Program-made: the position numbers and the translations under genes | Notes under the pieces: generated by a model | Databases searched by the model: none | The model's input: the letters and a program-made list of their open reading frames with translations, nothing else | What the model was told of the DNA's origin: nothing | Assembly (NCBI GenBank): GCA_035621215.1 | Contig: CP141729.1 | Coordinates: 3,060,944 to 3,124,943 of the forward strand | Origin: Oscillospiraceae bacterium MB08-C2-2 | GTDB lineage: Bacteria; Bacillota; Clostridia; Oscillospirales; Ruminococcaceae | Reading direction: 5' to 3' | Length of the DNA stretch: 64,000 bases | Part shown: piece after piece, positions 1-7,708 of the stretch | Numbering within the stretch: position 1 is the stretch's first letter | Layout: each line of letters starts with the position of its first letter

Positions 1-1
1 G

Positions 2-1018
2 GAACGCAGGCAGGCGGAAGCCTATGCACAAGAGCAGGCCCTGCTCAAGGATTACTGTGGGAAGAGCGCCATTACTGCGAATGGGCAAACTTTGCTGGTT
101 GCGGCCAACATTATCGAGCCTTCTGTGCTGAGCAGCGTAAAAGAGCAGGGGTTGGATGGCGTGGGGCTGTTCCGCACCGAGTTTTTATATATGAACAGAG
201 CCTCCCCGCCCGGGGAAGAGGAGCAGTTGGCTGTTTACTGCAGAGCGGCGCAGATGCTGGAGGGCAAACCCCTGACTATTCGTACCATGGATATCGGCGG
301 CGATAAAGAGGTGGATTATCTGGGCATTCCCCACGAGGAAAACCCGTTTCTGGGTTTTAGGGCTATACGCATCTGCCTCGATCGCACCGAGCTTTTTAAA
401 ACCCAGCTTCGTGCTGTGCTGCGAGCGAGCAGTGAGGGGAGTATCCGGCTGATGTTCCCCATGATTGCCACTAAAGAAGAATTGACCGAGGCCTTGGAGC
501 TGCTGGAGGAATGCAGGCAGGAGCTCCGCTGGGAGCGGCTCCCCTTTGACACCAATATGCCGGTGGGCATGATGGTGGAGGTGCCTTCGGCGGCCATTAT
601 GCTGGATACCATGGCCCCTCTTATCCGGTTTGTAAGCATTGGCAGCAACGATCTGCTGCAATATACCTTTGCCGCCGATCGCCTGAATCCCAAGGTGGGG
701 TACCTCTATAACTGTATGCATCCGGCCATGCTGAGGCTGCTCGGACATATTATCGGGGTTTGCCGGCAGGCTGAAATTGAATGCTCATTGTGCGGCGAAA
801 TGGCCGGAGATGCTCTTGGCCTTGCGGCCTTGGCCGCTCTGGGGCTGCGCAAGTTCAGTGTATCCCCAGCCTTGGGGCTGGTGACCAAAAAGCGGATACA
901 CCTGTTGAATCTGGGCCGCTTGGAAAAAGCAGGCAGGCAAATGCTTGGCAGCGAAAGCGCAGAACAGGCTGCCGCTGTTCTCAAAGAAGCGCTGCCCAAT
1001 GACTATCCGGCTTTATGA
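2..1018 (+). CDS. ptsI: PTS enzyme I (phosphoenolpyruvate-protein phosphotransferase), C-terminal part
   Basis: Enzyme I takes phosphate from PEP and passes it to HPr in the cytoplasm. Only the C-terminal PEP-binding barrel is present; the frame is open to the left edge, so the gene starts outside the window. Family motifs are clear: GVGLFRTEFLYM, RTMDIGGDK, NPFLGFRAIR, GMMVEVPSAA, SIGSNDLLQYTFAADR and the catalytic-cysteine motif CGEMAGD. It is followed by a mannose-family EIIC about 137 bp downstream and probably belongs to the same sugar operon. This is unusual because ptsH lies far away at 60 kb. It could be either the general enzyme I or a paralogue dedicated to this operon. Confidence 0.95.
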   Translation, partial: ERRQAEAYAQEQALLKDYCGKSAITANGQTLLVAANIIEPSVLSSVKEQGLDGVGLFRTEFLYMNRASPPGEEEQLAVYCRAAQMLEGKPLTIRTMDIGGDKEVDYLGIPHEENPFLGFRAIRICLDRTELFKTQLRAVLRASSEGSIRLMFPMIATKEELTEALELLEECRQELRWERLPFDTNMPVGMMVEVPSAAIMLDTMAPLIRFVSIGSNDLLQYTFAADRLNPKVGYLYNCMHPAMLRLLGHIIGVCRQAEIECSLCGEMAGDALGLAALAALGLRKFSVSPALGLVTKKRIHLLNLGRLEKAGRQMLGSESAEQAAAVLKEALPNDYPAL

Positions 1019-1154
1019 AGGTATTGTTTATTGTGCGAAAGGAGGCTCAGGGGAATTTCTGATCCCGGCAAATGTGAGGTGTATGCCGCAGCCGATCCGG
1101 TGACATTCCATATGCCTGTGGCTGTGGCGCAAAAGAAAGATAGGAGTGAGTAGA

Positions 1155-1898
1155 TTGGTAGTAAACGCATTACTCGTTGCATTGGTTACAACCTGCAGCA
1201 CCTGGTGGTTCAGCCATGCTATCACCAGAACCTGGCTGTATCCTCTTTGGTCGGGCTTTTTGGTTGGCATCATGATGGGCAAACCTATGGAGGGCATGAT
1301 GATTGCGGCGGCCATCAACCTGCCTTATGTGGGATTCATTACAGCCGGCGGCTCCATGCCCGGAAACCCCATGTTTGCCGGCCCGGTGGGAACCGCTCTG
1401 GCGCTGGTTTCCGGGCTGGATATCCACACAGCCACCACAGCCGGTGTGATTTTGGGCTCTGTGGCGATCCTGACTTGGAACGCCTACATGACCATCAATT
1501 CCCTGTGGGTTCACCTTGCCGATAAATACGCCGCACAGGGTGACCTGAAAATGATCCGCATCCTCAACTATGTGCCCTCTTTTTTCCTTTCCCTGATTTT
1601 TAATGGTCTGCCTGCCTTCTTTATTGTTCTTTACGGTTCCAGCTTTGGTGCGTGGCTCCAGCAGTTCCCCACCTTTATTATTGATGCTTTTGGGGTGGTG
1701 GGTGCTCTGATGCCTGCCCTTGGTATTGGCATGCTGCTCAATTACTTAGGCAAAAAGAAGCTGATCCCCTTCTTCTTTGCAGGCTTCTTCCTTACTGTTT
1801 ATTTTGGCTTGGATACCATGGCTATCGCTGTGATTGCAGCCATCATCGGCTGTGTTCTCTACCTGTTTAACGATGCCAAGCAGAAGGAGGTTGCATAA
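1155..1898 (+). CDS. PTS mannose/fructose/sorbose family IIC component
   Basis: Membrane channel subunit of a mannose-class PTS transporter (247 aa). The sequence is strongly hydrophobic with the family segment FLVGIMMGKPMEGMMIAAAI near the N-terminus. The preferred start is TTG at 1155, because AGGAG at 1142-1146 sits 8 bases upstream; an in-frame GTG at 1146 overlaps that ribosome site and is less likely. The EIID gene follows after 2 bp and EIIA and EIIB lie further down the operon, so all four subunits are encoded as separate proteins. The sugar cannot be told from this subunit. Confidence 0.92.
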   Translation: MVVNALLVALVTTCSTWWFSHAITRTWLYPLWSGFLVGIMMGKPMEGMMIAAAINLPYVGFITAGGSMPGNPMFAGPVGTALALVSGLDIHTATTAGVILGSVAILTWNAYMTINSLWVHLADKYAAQGDLKMIRILNYVPSFFLSLIFNGLPAFFIVLYGSSFGAWLQQFPTFIIDAFGVVGALMPALGIGMLLNYLGKKKLIPFFFAGFFLTVYFGLDTMAIAVIAAIIGCVLYLFNDAKQKEVA

Positions 1899-1900
1899 CA

Positions 1901-2731
1901 ATGGCTGAAAAAACACTGAGAAAATCTGATCTTGTCAAGCACTGGCTCCTTGGCTATTCCAGCGAAACCTCCTACAACTACGAGCGTTTGCAGGCACTGG
2001 GCAATGCCAACTCCATCCAGCCCATTATCAAGCGCCTTTACAGCAAAGAACAGTATCCGGAGGAAATCTCCAAGTATCTGGTGTTCTTTAACACAGAGCC
2101 TTCCTTTATGGGAACTGTCATCCACGGCATTACCGCCGCTATGGAAGAAAAACGTGCCAATGGCGAGGATATCTCCGCCGAGGATATCAACTCGGTGCGT
2201 CTGGCGCTGATGGGCCCTCTTGCCGGTATGGGCGATGTGGTTTCCCAATCCATTGTATACCCCGTGCTGGCCGGTATCTGCATCCAGCTGGCTTTGGCTG
2301 GCAACTATTTCGGGCCGCTGCTTTTTGAGTTTGGCTATAAAATCATCATGCTCACCATGGGCTACAACATGTATATGCTGGGCTACCGCAAGGGCCGTGA
2401 CGCCATTTTGGACTTTTTGCAGGGTGGCATTCTCAACCGCCTTATCGAAGTGTTCAGCATCATCGGTCTGATGGTTGTAGGCAATATGGCGGTGAGCCGT
2501 GTGGCTGTTCGGGTGCCGCTGGAATGGGTCTTTACCAATGAGCTGGGGCAGGTTAACTTCGCTTTCCAGACTGGTGTTCTGGATGCACTGCTGCCCGGTC
2601 TGCTGCCGCTGGCCATTACCATGGGTGTGTGGACTATGCTGAGAAAACGTGTGAAGCCCCTCACCATTGTAGCCATTCTGTTTGCCGCCGGTATTGTGCT
2701 TTCACTGCTTGGTTTGCTTGCTGCCGCATGA
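1901..2731 (+). CDS. PTS mannose/fructose/sorbose family IID component
   Basis: The second membrane subunit (276 aa) of the mannose-class PTS permease; IIC and IID together form the sugar channel. The N-terminal cytoplasmic part contains SSETSYNYERLQALG, which is typical of IID proteins (they usually read 'NYERMQ.LGF'). The middle has LMGPLAGMGDVV and the C-terminus is hydrophobic. It starts 2 bp after EIIC behind AAGGAGG. A structured repeat follows directly after the stop, separating the two membrane subunits from the downstream genes; this might allow different expression levels. Confidence 0.94.
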   Translation: MAEKTLRKSDLVKHWLLGYSSETSYNYERLQALGNANSIQPIIKRLYSKEQYPEEISKYLVFFNTEPSFMGTVIHGITAAMEEKRANGEDISAEDINSVRLALMGPLAGMGDVVSQSIVYPVLAGICIQLALAGNYFGPLLFEFGYKIIMLTMGYNMYMLGYRKGRDAILDFLQGGILNRLIEVFSIIGLMVVGNMAVSRVAVRVPLEWVFTNELGQVNFAFQTGVLDALLPGLLPLAITMGVWTMLRKRVKPLTIVAILFAAGIVLSLLGLLAAA

Positions 2732-2890
2732 GGGTCCTCTATGGGGGGCATCCAATGCCCCCCATATGCCCCCCGGATTGCGCCGACTCGGCGCAAAAAG
2801 TGGAATTCCTTCGTCGAAATCAATTCGACTTAGAAAGAATTACGAATAAGAAGCCATAACATTCTCTAAACAAAGATAGCTATGTCTATA
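2731..2890 (+). repeat. Structured intergenic element, copy A
   Basis: First of four related copies. It begins in the stop region of EIID and contains, in order, an 11-bp perfect stem ATGGGGGGCAT/ATGCCCCCCAT with a 3-base loop, a CCCCCCGGA tract, a GCGCCGA/TCGGCGC stem, a GTCGAA...TTCGAC stem, AGAATTACG and the end motif TATGTCTATA. The left terminal TGTAGAC hairpin seen in copies B and C is missing here. It lies inside the PTS operon between EIID and the epimerase. Confidence 0.8.
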
Positions 2891-2918
2891 GCCTGTACCC
2901 TGCAAACAGGGCTGATTG

Positions 2919-2945
2919 TATGAGGGGTATGGCATATCCCTCATA
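2919..2945. promoter_or_regulatory. Inverted repeat just upstream of the epimerase gene
   Basis: Two 13-base arms, TATGAGGGGTATG and CATATCCCTCATA, form a near-perfect palindrome around one base. It ends about 10 bases before the ribosome site of the epimerase gene. It could be an RNA hairpin that sets processing or translation, or an operator. No T-run follows, so it is not a simple terminator. Confidence 0.5.
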
Positions 2946-2969
2946 CAGCCAACCCGGAAGGAGCTGCTT

Positions 2970-3641
2970 ATGGAAAGGAAAATCATGATCTCCCCCTCGA
3001 TTATGTGCTGCCGGTTCTGGGAGCTGGAGGGGTTTATCCGCAGCTTTGAGCAGTGCGGCGTTGATACCATCCACTTTGATGTGATGGATGGGCACTATGT
3101 GAGCAACGTTATGCTGGGCACCGCCTTTTATAAGCAATTAAAGGAATTCACCAGCATTCCGGTGGATTTGCATTTTATGTGTGAGAATCCCGAAACCTTT
3201 ATCGATTACTTTATGCCAGAGCCGGGGGATTGGGTGAGCTTTCACCCCGAAACCTGCCGCCAGCCCTATCGTCTGCTGCAAGACCTGCGCAAGCGGGGTT
3301 TGCGTCCCGGTCTGGTACTTAACCCCGGAACCCCTCTCAGCTATCTGGAAGAAAACAAATCCCTTATCGATTTTGCCATGCTGATGACGGTAAATCCCGG
3401 CTTTGCGGGACAAACCACGGTTCCCGATGCCCTGAGCAAAATGAGCCGAATCAAAAAGCTTTTGGAGGATTACCGGCTGGATGCCGATCTTGTGGTGGAT
3501 GGCAACACCACTTTTGAAAACGCAAAAAAAATGAAAGAAACCGGTGCCAACGTTTTTGTTGTGGGGACCTCTTCCATTTTAAAAGATATCGATGCATTCC
3601 CGGATCAGTTTGCGGCCTATACAGCGCATTTGGCAGAATAG
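2970..3641 (+). CDS. Ribulose-phosphate/allulose-6-phosphate 3-epimerase family protein
   Basis: A 223-aa TIM-barrel epimerase that inverts C3 of a ketose phosphate. Motifs match the family: ISPSIMC, HFDVMDGHYV, DLHFMCENPE, FHPET, GLVLNPGTPL, MTVNPGFAGQ and VVDGNT. MTVNPGFAGQ and the VFVVGTSS end look closer to AlsE (D-allulose 6-phosphate epimerase) than to the pentose enzyme, although this is a judgement from memory. ATG 2970 is chosen because GGAAGGAG lies just upstream; an earlier in-frame start at 2916 falls in the palindrome. Its place inside a PTS operon argues for a hexulose 6-phosphate substrate. Confidence 0.88.
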   Translation: MERKIMISPSIMCCRFWELEGFIRSFEQCGVDTIHFDVMDGHYVSNVMLGTAFYKQLKEFTSIPVDLHFMCENPETFIDYFMPEPGDWVSFHPETCRQPYRLLQDLRKRGLRPGLVLNPGTPLSYLEENKSLIDFAMLMTVNPGFAGQTTVPDALSKMSRIKKLLEDYRLDADLVVDGNTTFENAKKMKETGANVFVVGTSSILKDIDAFPDQFAAYTAHLAE

Positions 3642-3694
3642 CCGGGTTGGAGATGTTACTGTCTCTGCATCCGGCGAAAGGAATGGTTAACCAT

Positions 3695-4084
3695 ATGATT
3701 GGAATACTCGTAGTCAGTCACGGTGCTTTGGCAAAGGAGCTGGTTGCCAGTGCACAAATGCTCATGGGGGAGGGCCTCCAGCTGGGGTATGAAGGCATTA
3801 TGCCGGAAGATTCCTCCGAGTGCTTTTACCAAAGAGTGAATCAGCTGGCCGATCAGGTGGATACTGGAACAGGGGTTCTAGTCTTGGCTGATCTCTATGG
3901 GGGAACCCCCTGCAATACCGTAGCCCTCCTTTCCCGCCAGCGGAGTATACGGGTTGTTACCGGTGTCAACCTCCCCATGGTGATGGCCGCTATCTCGGAG
4001 CGCACCGAAGAAACCACTCTTGATGAATTGGCGGAGCTGCTGGCCGCTACCGGAACCGAAGGCATTGCCCGTTTCTCAATATGA
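3695..4084 (+). CDS. PTS mannose/fructose family IIA component
   Basis: Cytoplasmic phosphocarrier (129 aa) that receives phosphate from HPr on the histidine of VVSHGALAKELVASAQML and passes it to EIIB. The central LVLADLYGGTPCNTVALL and VTGVNLPMVM stretches are typical of the IIA-Man fold. The start is placed at ATG 3695 so the protein begins MIGILVVSHG as in relatives; ATG 3683 directly abuts the AAAGGA motif and is less likely. It lies between the epimerase and EIIB, an unusual order in which the soluble subunits come after a metabolic enzyme. Confidence 0.93.
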   Translation: MIGILVVSHGALAKELVASAQMLMGEGLQLGYEGIMPEDSSECFYQRVNQLADQVDTGTGVLVLADLYGGTPCNTVALLSRQRSIRVVTGVNLPMVMAAISERTEETTLDELAELLAATGTEGIARFSI

Positions 4085-4111
4085 TTTCAACCAAAGGCAG
4101 GAGGAAAAATC

Positions 4112-4594
4112 ATGGCAGATAAGAATCTGGTTTTTACCCGCATCGATGATCGGCTGATCCACGGGCAGGTCTGCGCCGCTTGGCTGCGTGCCTATTCCAA
4201 TGTTGAACACATTATGGTGATCGACGATAAGGTCTCACAGGATGCCTTTATGCAGCAGATGTTCCAGATGCTGGTTCCCACTGGAATCACCATTGAAATT
4301 ATTGATATTGCCACTGCTGAGGGGCTTCTCAAGGCCGGCCTGAAAAAGCCTACTATGGTTATTGTTAAGGTGCCGGATACCTTAAAACAGCTGATGGATG
4401 ACGGGGTGGAAATCCCCAAGGTCAACATTGGCGGTATGGGCATGAGTGCAGGGCGCAAAAAGTTTTTCCAAAACATTTCCACCACCCCGGCCGAAAATGA
4501 TATTTTCCGTGAAATGGTGAGCAAGGGTGTTGTGGTGGAAATCCAGATTATTCCCGCCGCCAAAACCGTTAACGTGGCCAATCTGCTCAAGTAA
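4112..4594 (+). CDS. PTS mannose/fructose/sorbose family IIB component
   Basis: Cytoplasmic subunit (160 aa) that accepts phosphate from EIIA and gives it to the incoming sugar. The active-site histidine is in RIDDRLIHGQVCAAW near residue 19. VNIGGMGMSAGRKKF and the C-terminal VVVEIQIIPAAKTV match the IIB family. The length is as expected. GGCAGGAGG sits ahead of the ATG. It completes the four-subunit transporter and is followed by the operon's catabolic enzymes. Confidence 0.95.
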   Translation: MADKNLVFTRIDDRLIHGQVCAAWLRAYSNVEHIMVIDDKVSQDAFMQQMFQMLVPTGITIEIIDIATAEGLLKAGLKKPTMVIVKVPDTLKQLMDDGVEIPKVNIGGMGMSAGRKKFFQNISTTPAENDIFREMVSKGVVVEIQIIPAAKTVNVANLLK

Positions 4595-4620
4595 AAGATA
4601 GGAGAAAGGGAGCCTGCATC

Positions 4621-5682
4621 ATGAAAGCAGCCCGTTTACACGCCATCGGCGATTTTCGCACAGGTTCTGTCCCAACTCCTGCACCCGCAGGGGAGCAGCT
4701 TTTGCTCAAAGTGGGGGCCTGCGGCATCTGTGGCTCGGATATCCCCCGCATTTTTGAGCTGGGCACCAGCAAACAGAAGTATCCTCTGGCCTTAGGCCAT
4801 GAATTTGGCGGGGAGATTGTTGGGCTCGGCGAAAAGGCAGACCCCGCCCTTTTGGGCAAAAGAGGGGCTATATTCCCCTGCATTCCCTGCCGCCGGTGTG
4901 CCCCCTGCCTTGCCGGGGATTATGCCATGTGCTTGGATTATGATTACCTCGGTTCCCGCAGTGACGGCGGCTTTGCTGATTACTGCTTGATTCCCTCGGC
5001 ATGGCATTTTGTTCCTTCTCATAATCCCGATACCACGGATGAGGCACTTTCCATGGTGGAACCCTGCACCGTAGCACAGCACGCTATCCGCAAGGCTGGG
5101 GTATCTGCGGGCTATTCGGTGCTGATTTTTGGTGCCGGGCCAATCGGTATCATGGCCGCCCGCTGGGCAAAGCTTTTTGGAGCAGGCACTGTGGCGCTGG
5201 TGGATGTGGCGGAGGAAAAAGCCTCCTTTGCCCGGGAGAGGGGGCAAGTCTGCATCAATGCCATGACAGAGGATGTAAACAGCGCCTTTCGAGCCTTGAA
5301 CAACGGCAAGCCTGCGGATGTGGTCATAGAGGGCACCGGCACAGCCGCCGCACTGAATCAGGCCATCGAATGTGTGCGCACCTTCGGAACCATTGCCATG
5401 CTGGGCAACCCCCACAAGGATACCACTCTGCACCTTGGCTCCCACAGCAATATCCTGCGCAAAGAAATTCATCTGGTGGGGGTGTGGAATTCTCACTATT
5501 TCGATTTGCCCATCAATGAATGGCACTTTACTGTTCGCATGCTGGATGAGCAGAAGATGCAGGTGGAGGATTTAATTACCCACCGAAGTAGTCTGGATGA
5601 TCTGCCTTCTCTCTGCGAGGATATCTACAACAAAAAGGTGAACATCTGCAAGGCAATCTACAGTGCGGAGGAAAACCAATGA
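4621..5682 (+). CDS. Zinc-dependent sugar-alcohol-phosphate dehydrogenase (GatD-like)
   Basis: A 353-aa medium-chain dehydrogenase. Catalytic zinc residues are in GACGICGSDIPRIFELG and GHEFGG; the structural zinc is held by cysteines in PCIPCRRCAPCLAGDYAMC. The NAD(P) site is VLIFGAGPIGIMAA. CGSDIPRIF and YLGSRSDGGFADY closely resemble galactitol-1-phosphate 5-dehydrogenase. Here it probably oxidises the hexitol phosphate delivered by the PTS to a hexulose phosphate. The gene overlaps the next one by 4 bp (ATGA), so the two are translationally coupled. The exact substrate is unknown. Confidence 0.88.
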   Translation: MKAARLHAIGDFRTGSVPTPAPAGEQLLLKVGACGICGSDIPRIFELGTSKQKYPLALGHEFGGEIVGLGEKADPALLGKRGAIFPCIPCRRCAPCLAGDYAMCLDYDYLGSRSDGGFADYCLIPSAWHFVPSHNPDTTDEALSMVEPCTVAQHAIRKAGVSAGYSVLIFGAGPIGIMAARWAKLFGAGTVALVDVAEEKASFARERGQVCINAMTEDVNSAFRALNNGKPADVVIEGTGTAAALNQAIECVRTFGTIAMLGNPHKDTTLHLGSHSNILRKEIHLVGVWNSHYFDLPINEWHFTVRMLDEQKMQVEDLITHRSSLDDLPSLCEDIYNKKVNICKAIYSAEENQ

Positions 5683-6236
5683 GCCTGCACGAGCAAGTCC
5701 GCATTATAACCGATGAGCTGACGAGGGCTATGGCAGAGATTGATGAGCTCCAATGTGAAGCATTGGTGGAGCAGATTCTCGGAGCACGCCGGGTATTGGT
5801 TACGGGGGTAGGGCGGGTGCTGATTTCCCTTAAGGCATGGGTTAAAAGGCTTCTCCAGCTGGGCATTGACATTAACTTTGTGGGCAGTGAAACCGAAGGC
5901 CCCATTTTTGCGGGCGACTTGCTGCTGGTGGCTTCCTCCTCGGGGGAAAGTGCCATTCCCAAGGCCATTGCCGCCATTGCCAAAGAAAAAGGCACCCATG
6001 TGGCTTACATAGGCTGTACTCGTGGCAGCACCATTGAAAAGCTGGCTCACAGCCGCCTGCTGCTGGTGGGCCGAACCAAGTTTGCTCGGCCCGGGGAATT
6101 TGCTTCGGTTCAACCCATGTCCACCTTGTTTGAACAGCAGCTTTATCTGCTGGGGGATGTTCTCGCTCTTATGATTATGGAGCGCAAGGGCCTGAGCGAA
6201 GCCGATGTAAAGAACACCCACGCCAACTTGGAATAA
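5679..6236 (+). CDS. SIS-domain sugar isomerase, 6-phospho-3-hexuloisomerase-like
   Basis: A 185-aa single SIS-domain protein, the usual length for HxlB/PHI, which turns a 3-hexulose 6-phosphate into fructose 6-phosphate. Seen motifs: VLVTGVGRVLISLKAWVKRL, LLVASSSGES (phosphosugar-binding serines) and QPMSTLFEQQLYLLGDVLALMIME; the end HANLE is typical of PHI. It starts within the stop of the dehydrogenase gene. Together with that enzyme and the epimerase it suggests that oxidation gives a 3-keto or epimeric hexulose phosphate that is funnelled to fructose 6-phosphate. This pathway is inferred. Confidence 0.85.
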   Translation: MSLHEQVRIITDELTRAMAEIDELQCEALVEQILGARRVLVTGVGRVLISLKAWVKRLLQLGIDINFVGSETEGPIFAGDLLLVASSSGESAIPKAIAAIAKEKGTHVAYIGCTRGSTIEKLAHSRLLLVGRTKFARPGEFASVQPMSTLFEQQLYLLGDVLALMIMERKGLSEADVKNTHANLE

Positions 6237-6256
6237 AGGATTTTATAGTTGTATAG

Positions 6257-6406
6257 GTTTAAAACCACAACGTGGTTTTAAACAGCGGCAATCTGCCGCT
6301 AGCCGCCATAGGCGGTCTATACCAACTTCATACTCATATAGCTTCAAAATTGCGCAACAGTTTTGAAGCTATATGAGTATACAATACGATAGCCGCTTTT
6401 GGGCGG
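6257..6406. repeat. Array of hairpins between operon genes
   Basis: The 186-bp gap before the next gene is almost entirely foldable. It holds GTTTAAAACCAC/GTGGTTTTAAAC, AGCGGCA/TGCCGCT, a weaker GCCGCC/GGCGGT pair, and a 20-bp perfect stem at 6330-6380 with arms beginning ATACTCATAT and ending ATATGAGTAT. The same ATACTCATAT/ATATGAGTAT arms recur at 62293-62375, so this may be a small repeat family. None of the stems ends in a clear T-run. Confidence 0.65.
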
Positions 6407-6422
6407 CGGATTGGAGCGTATA

Positions 6423-7001
6423 ATGGCAATCAGAGAATTGCAGCCTCGTTTGCAGCTATCCTTTCATGAATTTGCCGAGACTTGGTGCACCTTGATTGAA
6501 GAATTCCACAGCCGGGGTATGCATGCAGACATTGTGGAGGCGGGCCTGCGGCTCTCCGAGGAAGAACAGGTGGTCTATGCCGCCGAGCTGGCCGCTGTGC
6601 TGCTGTTTATTGCCATGGAAAGCTGGAATTCCCGCAAGCGCGTGTCACAGGATATCCGCGGAAAAAGCACACAGGCCATTGTAGAAAGCTTGTATGAGCT
6701 GCTTTATCAAGGGCATGCCGAAGAGAACCGAGAACTTTACCAGAGCCGTTCCCAGCTGTTTCGGCAGCTCAGCCGCAATAGTGCCGATGCTTCCCCCCAG
6801 AAGCGGCAGCCGGAGCTAATCGGGTTTGCCCGATTTCTGACCGCACAGGTTTCCACCCTGCCGGAGCAGGAGAATCTAGAGGTCATCCAGAGGTTGAGCA
6901 TCCTTTTTATTGAGGCCTCTGCCACCTTTTTTCGTCTGGCCTCCAACAGCTTCCCGGATTTACAGGGCTTTGGAAAGACTAAGTTTATTGTACAAAAATG
7001 A
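6423..7001 (+). CDS. Conserved-looking protein of unknown function in the PTS operon
   Basis: 192 aa, not recognised. It looks soluble and mostly helical, with no signal peptide, membrane segment or known catalytic motif. The N-terminal half has a hydrophobic helix (VYAAELAAVLLFIAMESW); the middle (about residues 100-130) is rich in Gln, Ser and Arg. ATG 6423 is preferred because TTGGAG lies six bases upstream; a TTG at 6399 is possible. It sits between the SIS isomerase and deoC, 18 bp before deoC, so it is likely co-transcribed. A subunit or regulatory role in the sugar pathway is only a guess. Confidence 0.7.
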   Translation: MAIRELQPRLQLSFHEFAETWCTLIEEFHSRGMHADIVEAGLRLSEEEQVVYAAELAAVLLFIAMESWNSRKRVSQDIRGKSTQAIVESLYELLYQGHAEENRELYQSRSQLFRQLSRNSADASPQKRQPELIGFARFLTAQVSTLPEQENLEVIQRLSILFIEASATFFRLASNSFPDLQGFGKTKFIVQK

Positions 7002-7019
7002 CTTTCAGGAGGTTATGGG

Positions 7020-7688
7020 ATGCGAAAGCCCGAATATGCCCAAACCATAGATCACACGGTTTTAAAGGCAACCACCACTCGGGAAACCATCAGCCAATTT
7101 TGCCGTGAGGCGATTGAATACGGCTTTGCCAGTGTATGTGTCAATCCCTCTCATGTGGCTTTTGCCGCCGAAAATTTGGCGGGAAGCGGTGTGAAAACCT
7201 GCTGTGTTATCGGCTTTCCCCTTGGTGCCACCACCACATTGGTGAAAACGGTGGAAACAGCTGAGGCTGTGAAAAACGGAGCCCATGAGTTGGATATGGT
7301 TATCAACATCGGCGCTCTCAAGGAGGGCCGGGAGGATTTCGTTTATGGGGATATTCTGGCGGTGGTGCAGGCCGCACATCCCCATGCTTTAGTAAAGGTG
7401 ATCATTGAATCCAGCGACCTGACCGAAGAAGAAATTGTCACCGCTTGCCTGCTGGCCAAAAGGGCGGGAGCAGATTTTGTCAAAACCTCCAGCGGCTTTG
7501 GGAACGGCGGTGCCACCGTTGAGGCTGTCCGCTTAATGAAACAAACAGTGGGGGAGAGCATGCAGGTGAAAGCCTCCACCGGGATCAACAACCGGGAAAT
7601 CTGCGAAGCCATGCTTGAGTCGGGGGCTGTGCGAATGGGAACCAGCAAGGGGATGCTGATTGTGGATGGAGAGCCAACCTTGGAATAA
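7020..7688 (+). CDS. deoC: Deoxyribose-phosphate aldolase family protein
   Basis: A 222-aa class I aldolase. The Schiff-base lysine is in GADFVKTSSGFGNGGAT; HELDMVINIG and VKVIIESSDLTEEEI are other family motifs. The usual 'KASGGI' reads VKASTGIN here, a small departure. DeoC normally cleaves deoxyribose 5-phosphate to glyceraldehyde 3-phosphate and acetaldehyde, but in this PTS operon it may act on another ketose phosphate. A strong AGGAGG precedes ATG 7020. No nucleoside phosphorylase genes are nearby, which weakens a nucleoside-salvage role. Confidence 0.9.
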   Translation: MRKPEYAQTIDHTVLKATTTRETISQFCREAIEYGFASVCVNPSHVAFAAENLAGSGVKTCCVIGFPLGATTTLVKTVETAEAVKNGAHELDMVINIGALKEGREDFVYGDILAVVQAAHPHALVKVIIESSDLTEEEIVTACLLAKRAGADFVKTSSGFGNGGATVEAVRLMKQTVGESMQVKASTGINNREICEAMLESGAVRMGTSKGMLIVDGEPTLE

Positions 7689-7708
7689 CGAGAGTGAGGA
7701 GCGAGATC

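Noticed and set aside
1019-1154. Search for a sigma-54 (-24/-12) promoter before EIIC
   Set aside because: No TGGCAC-N5-TTGC match was found in this gap. The promoter is probably upstream of ptsI, outside the window.
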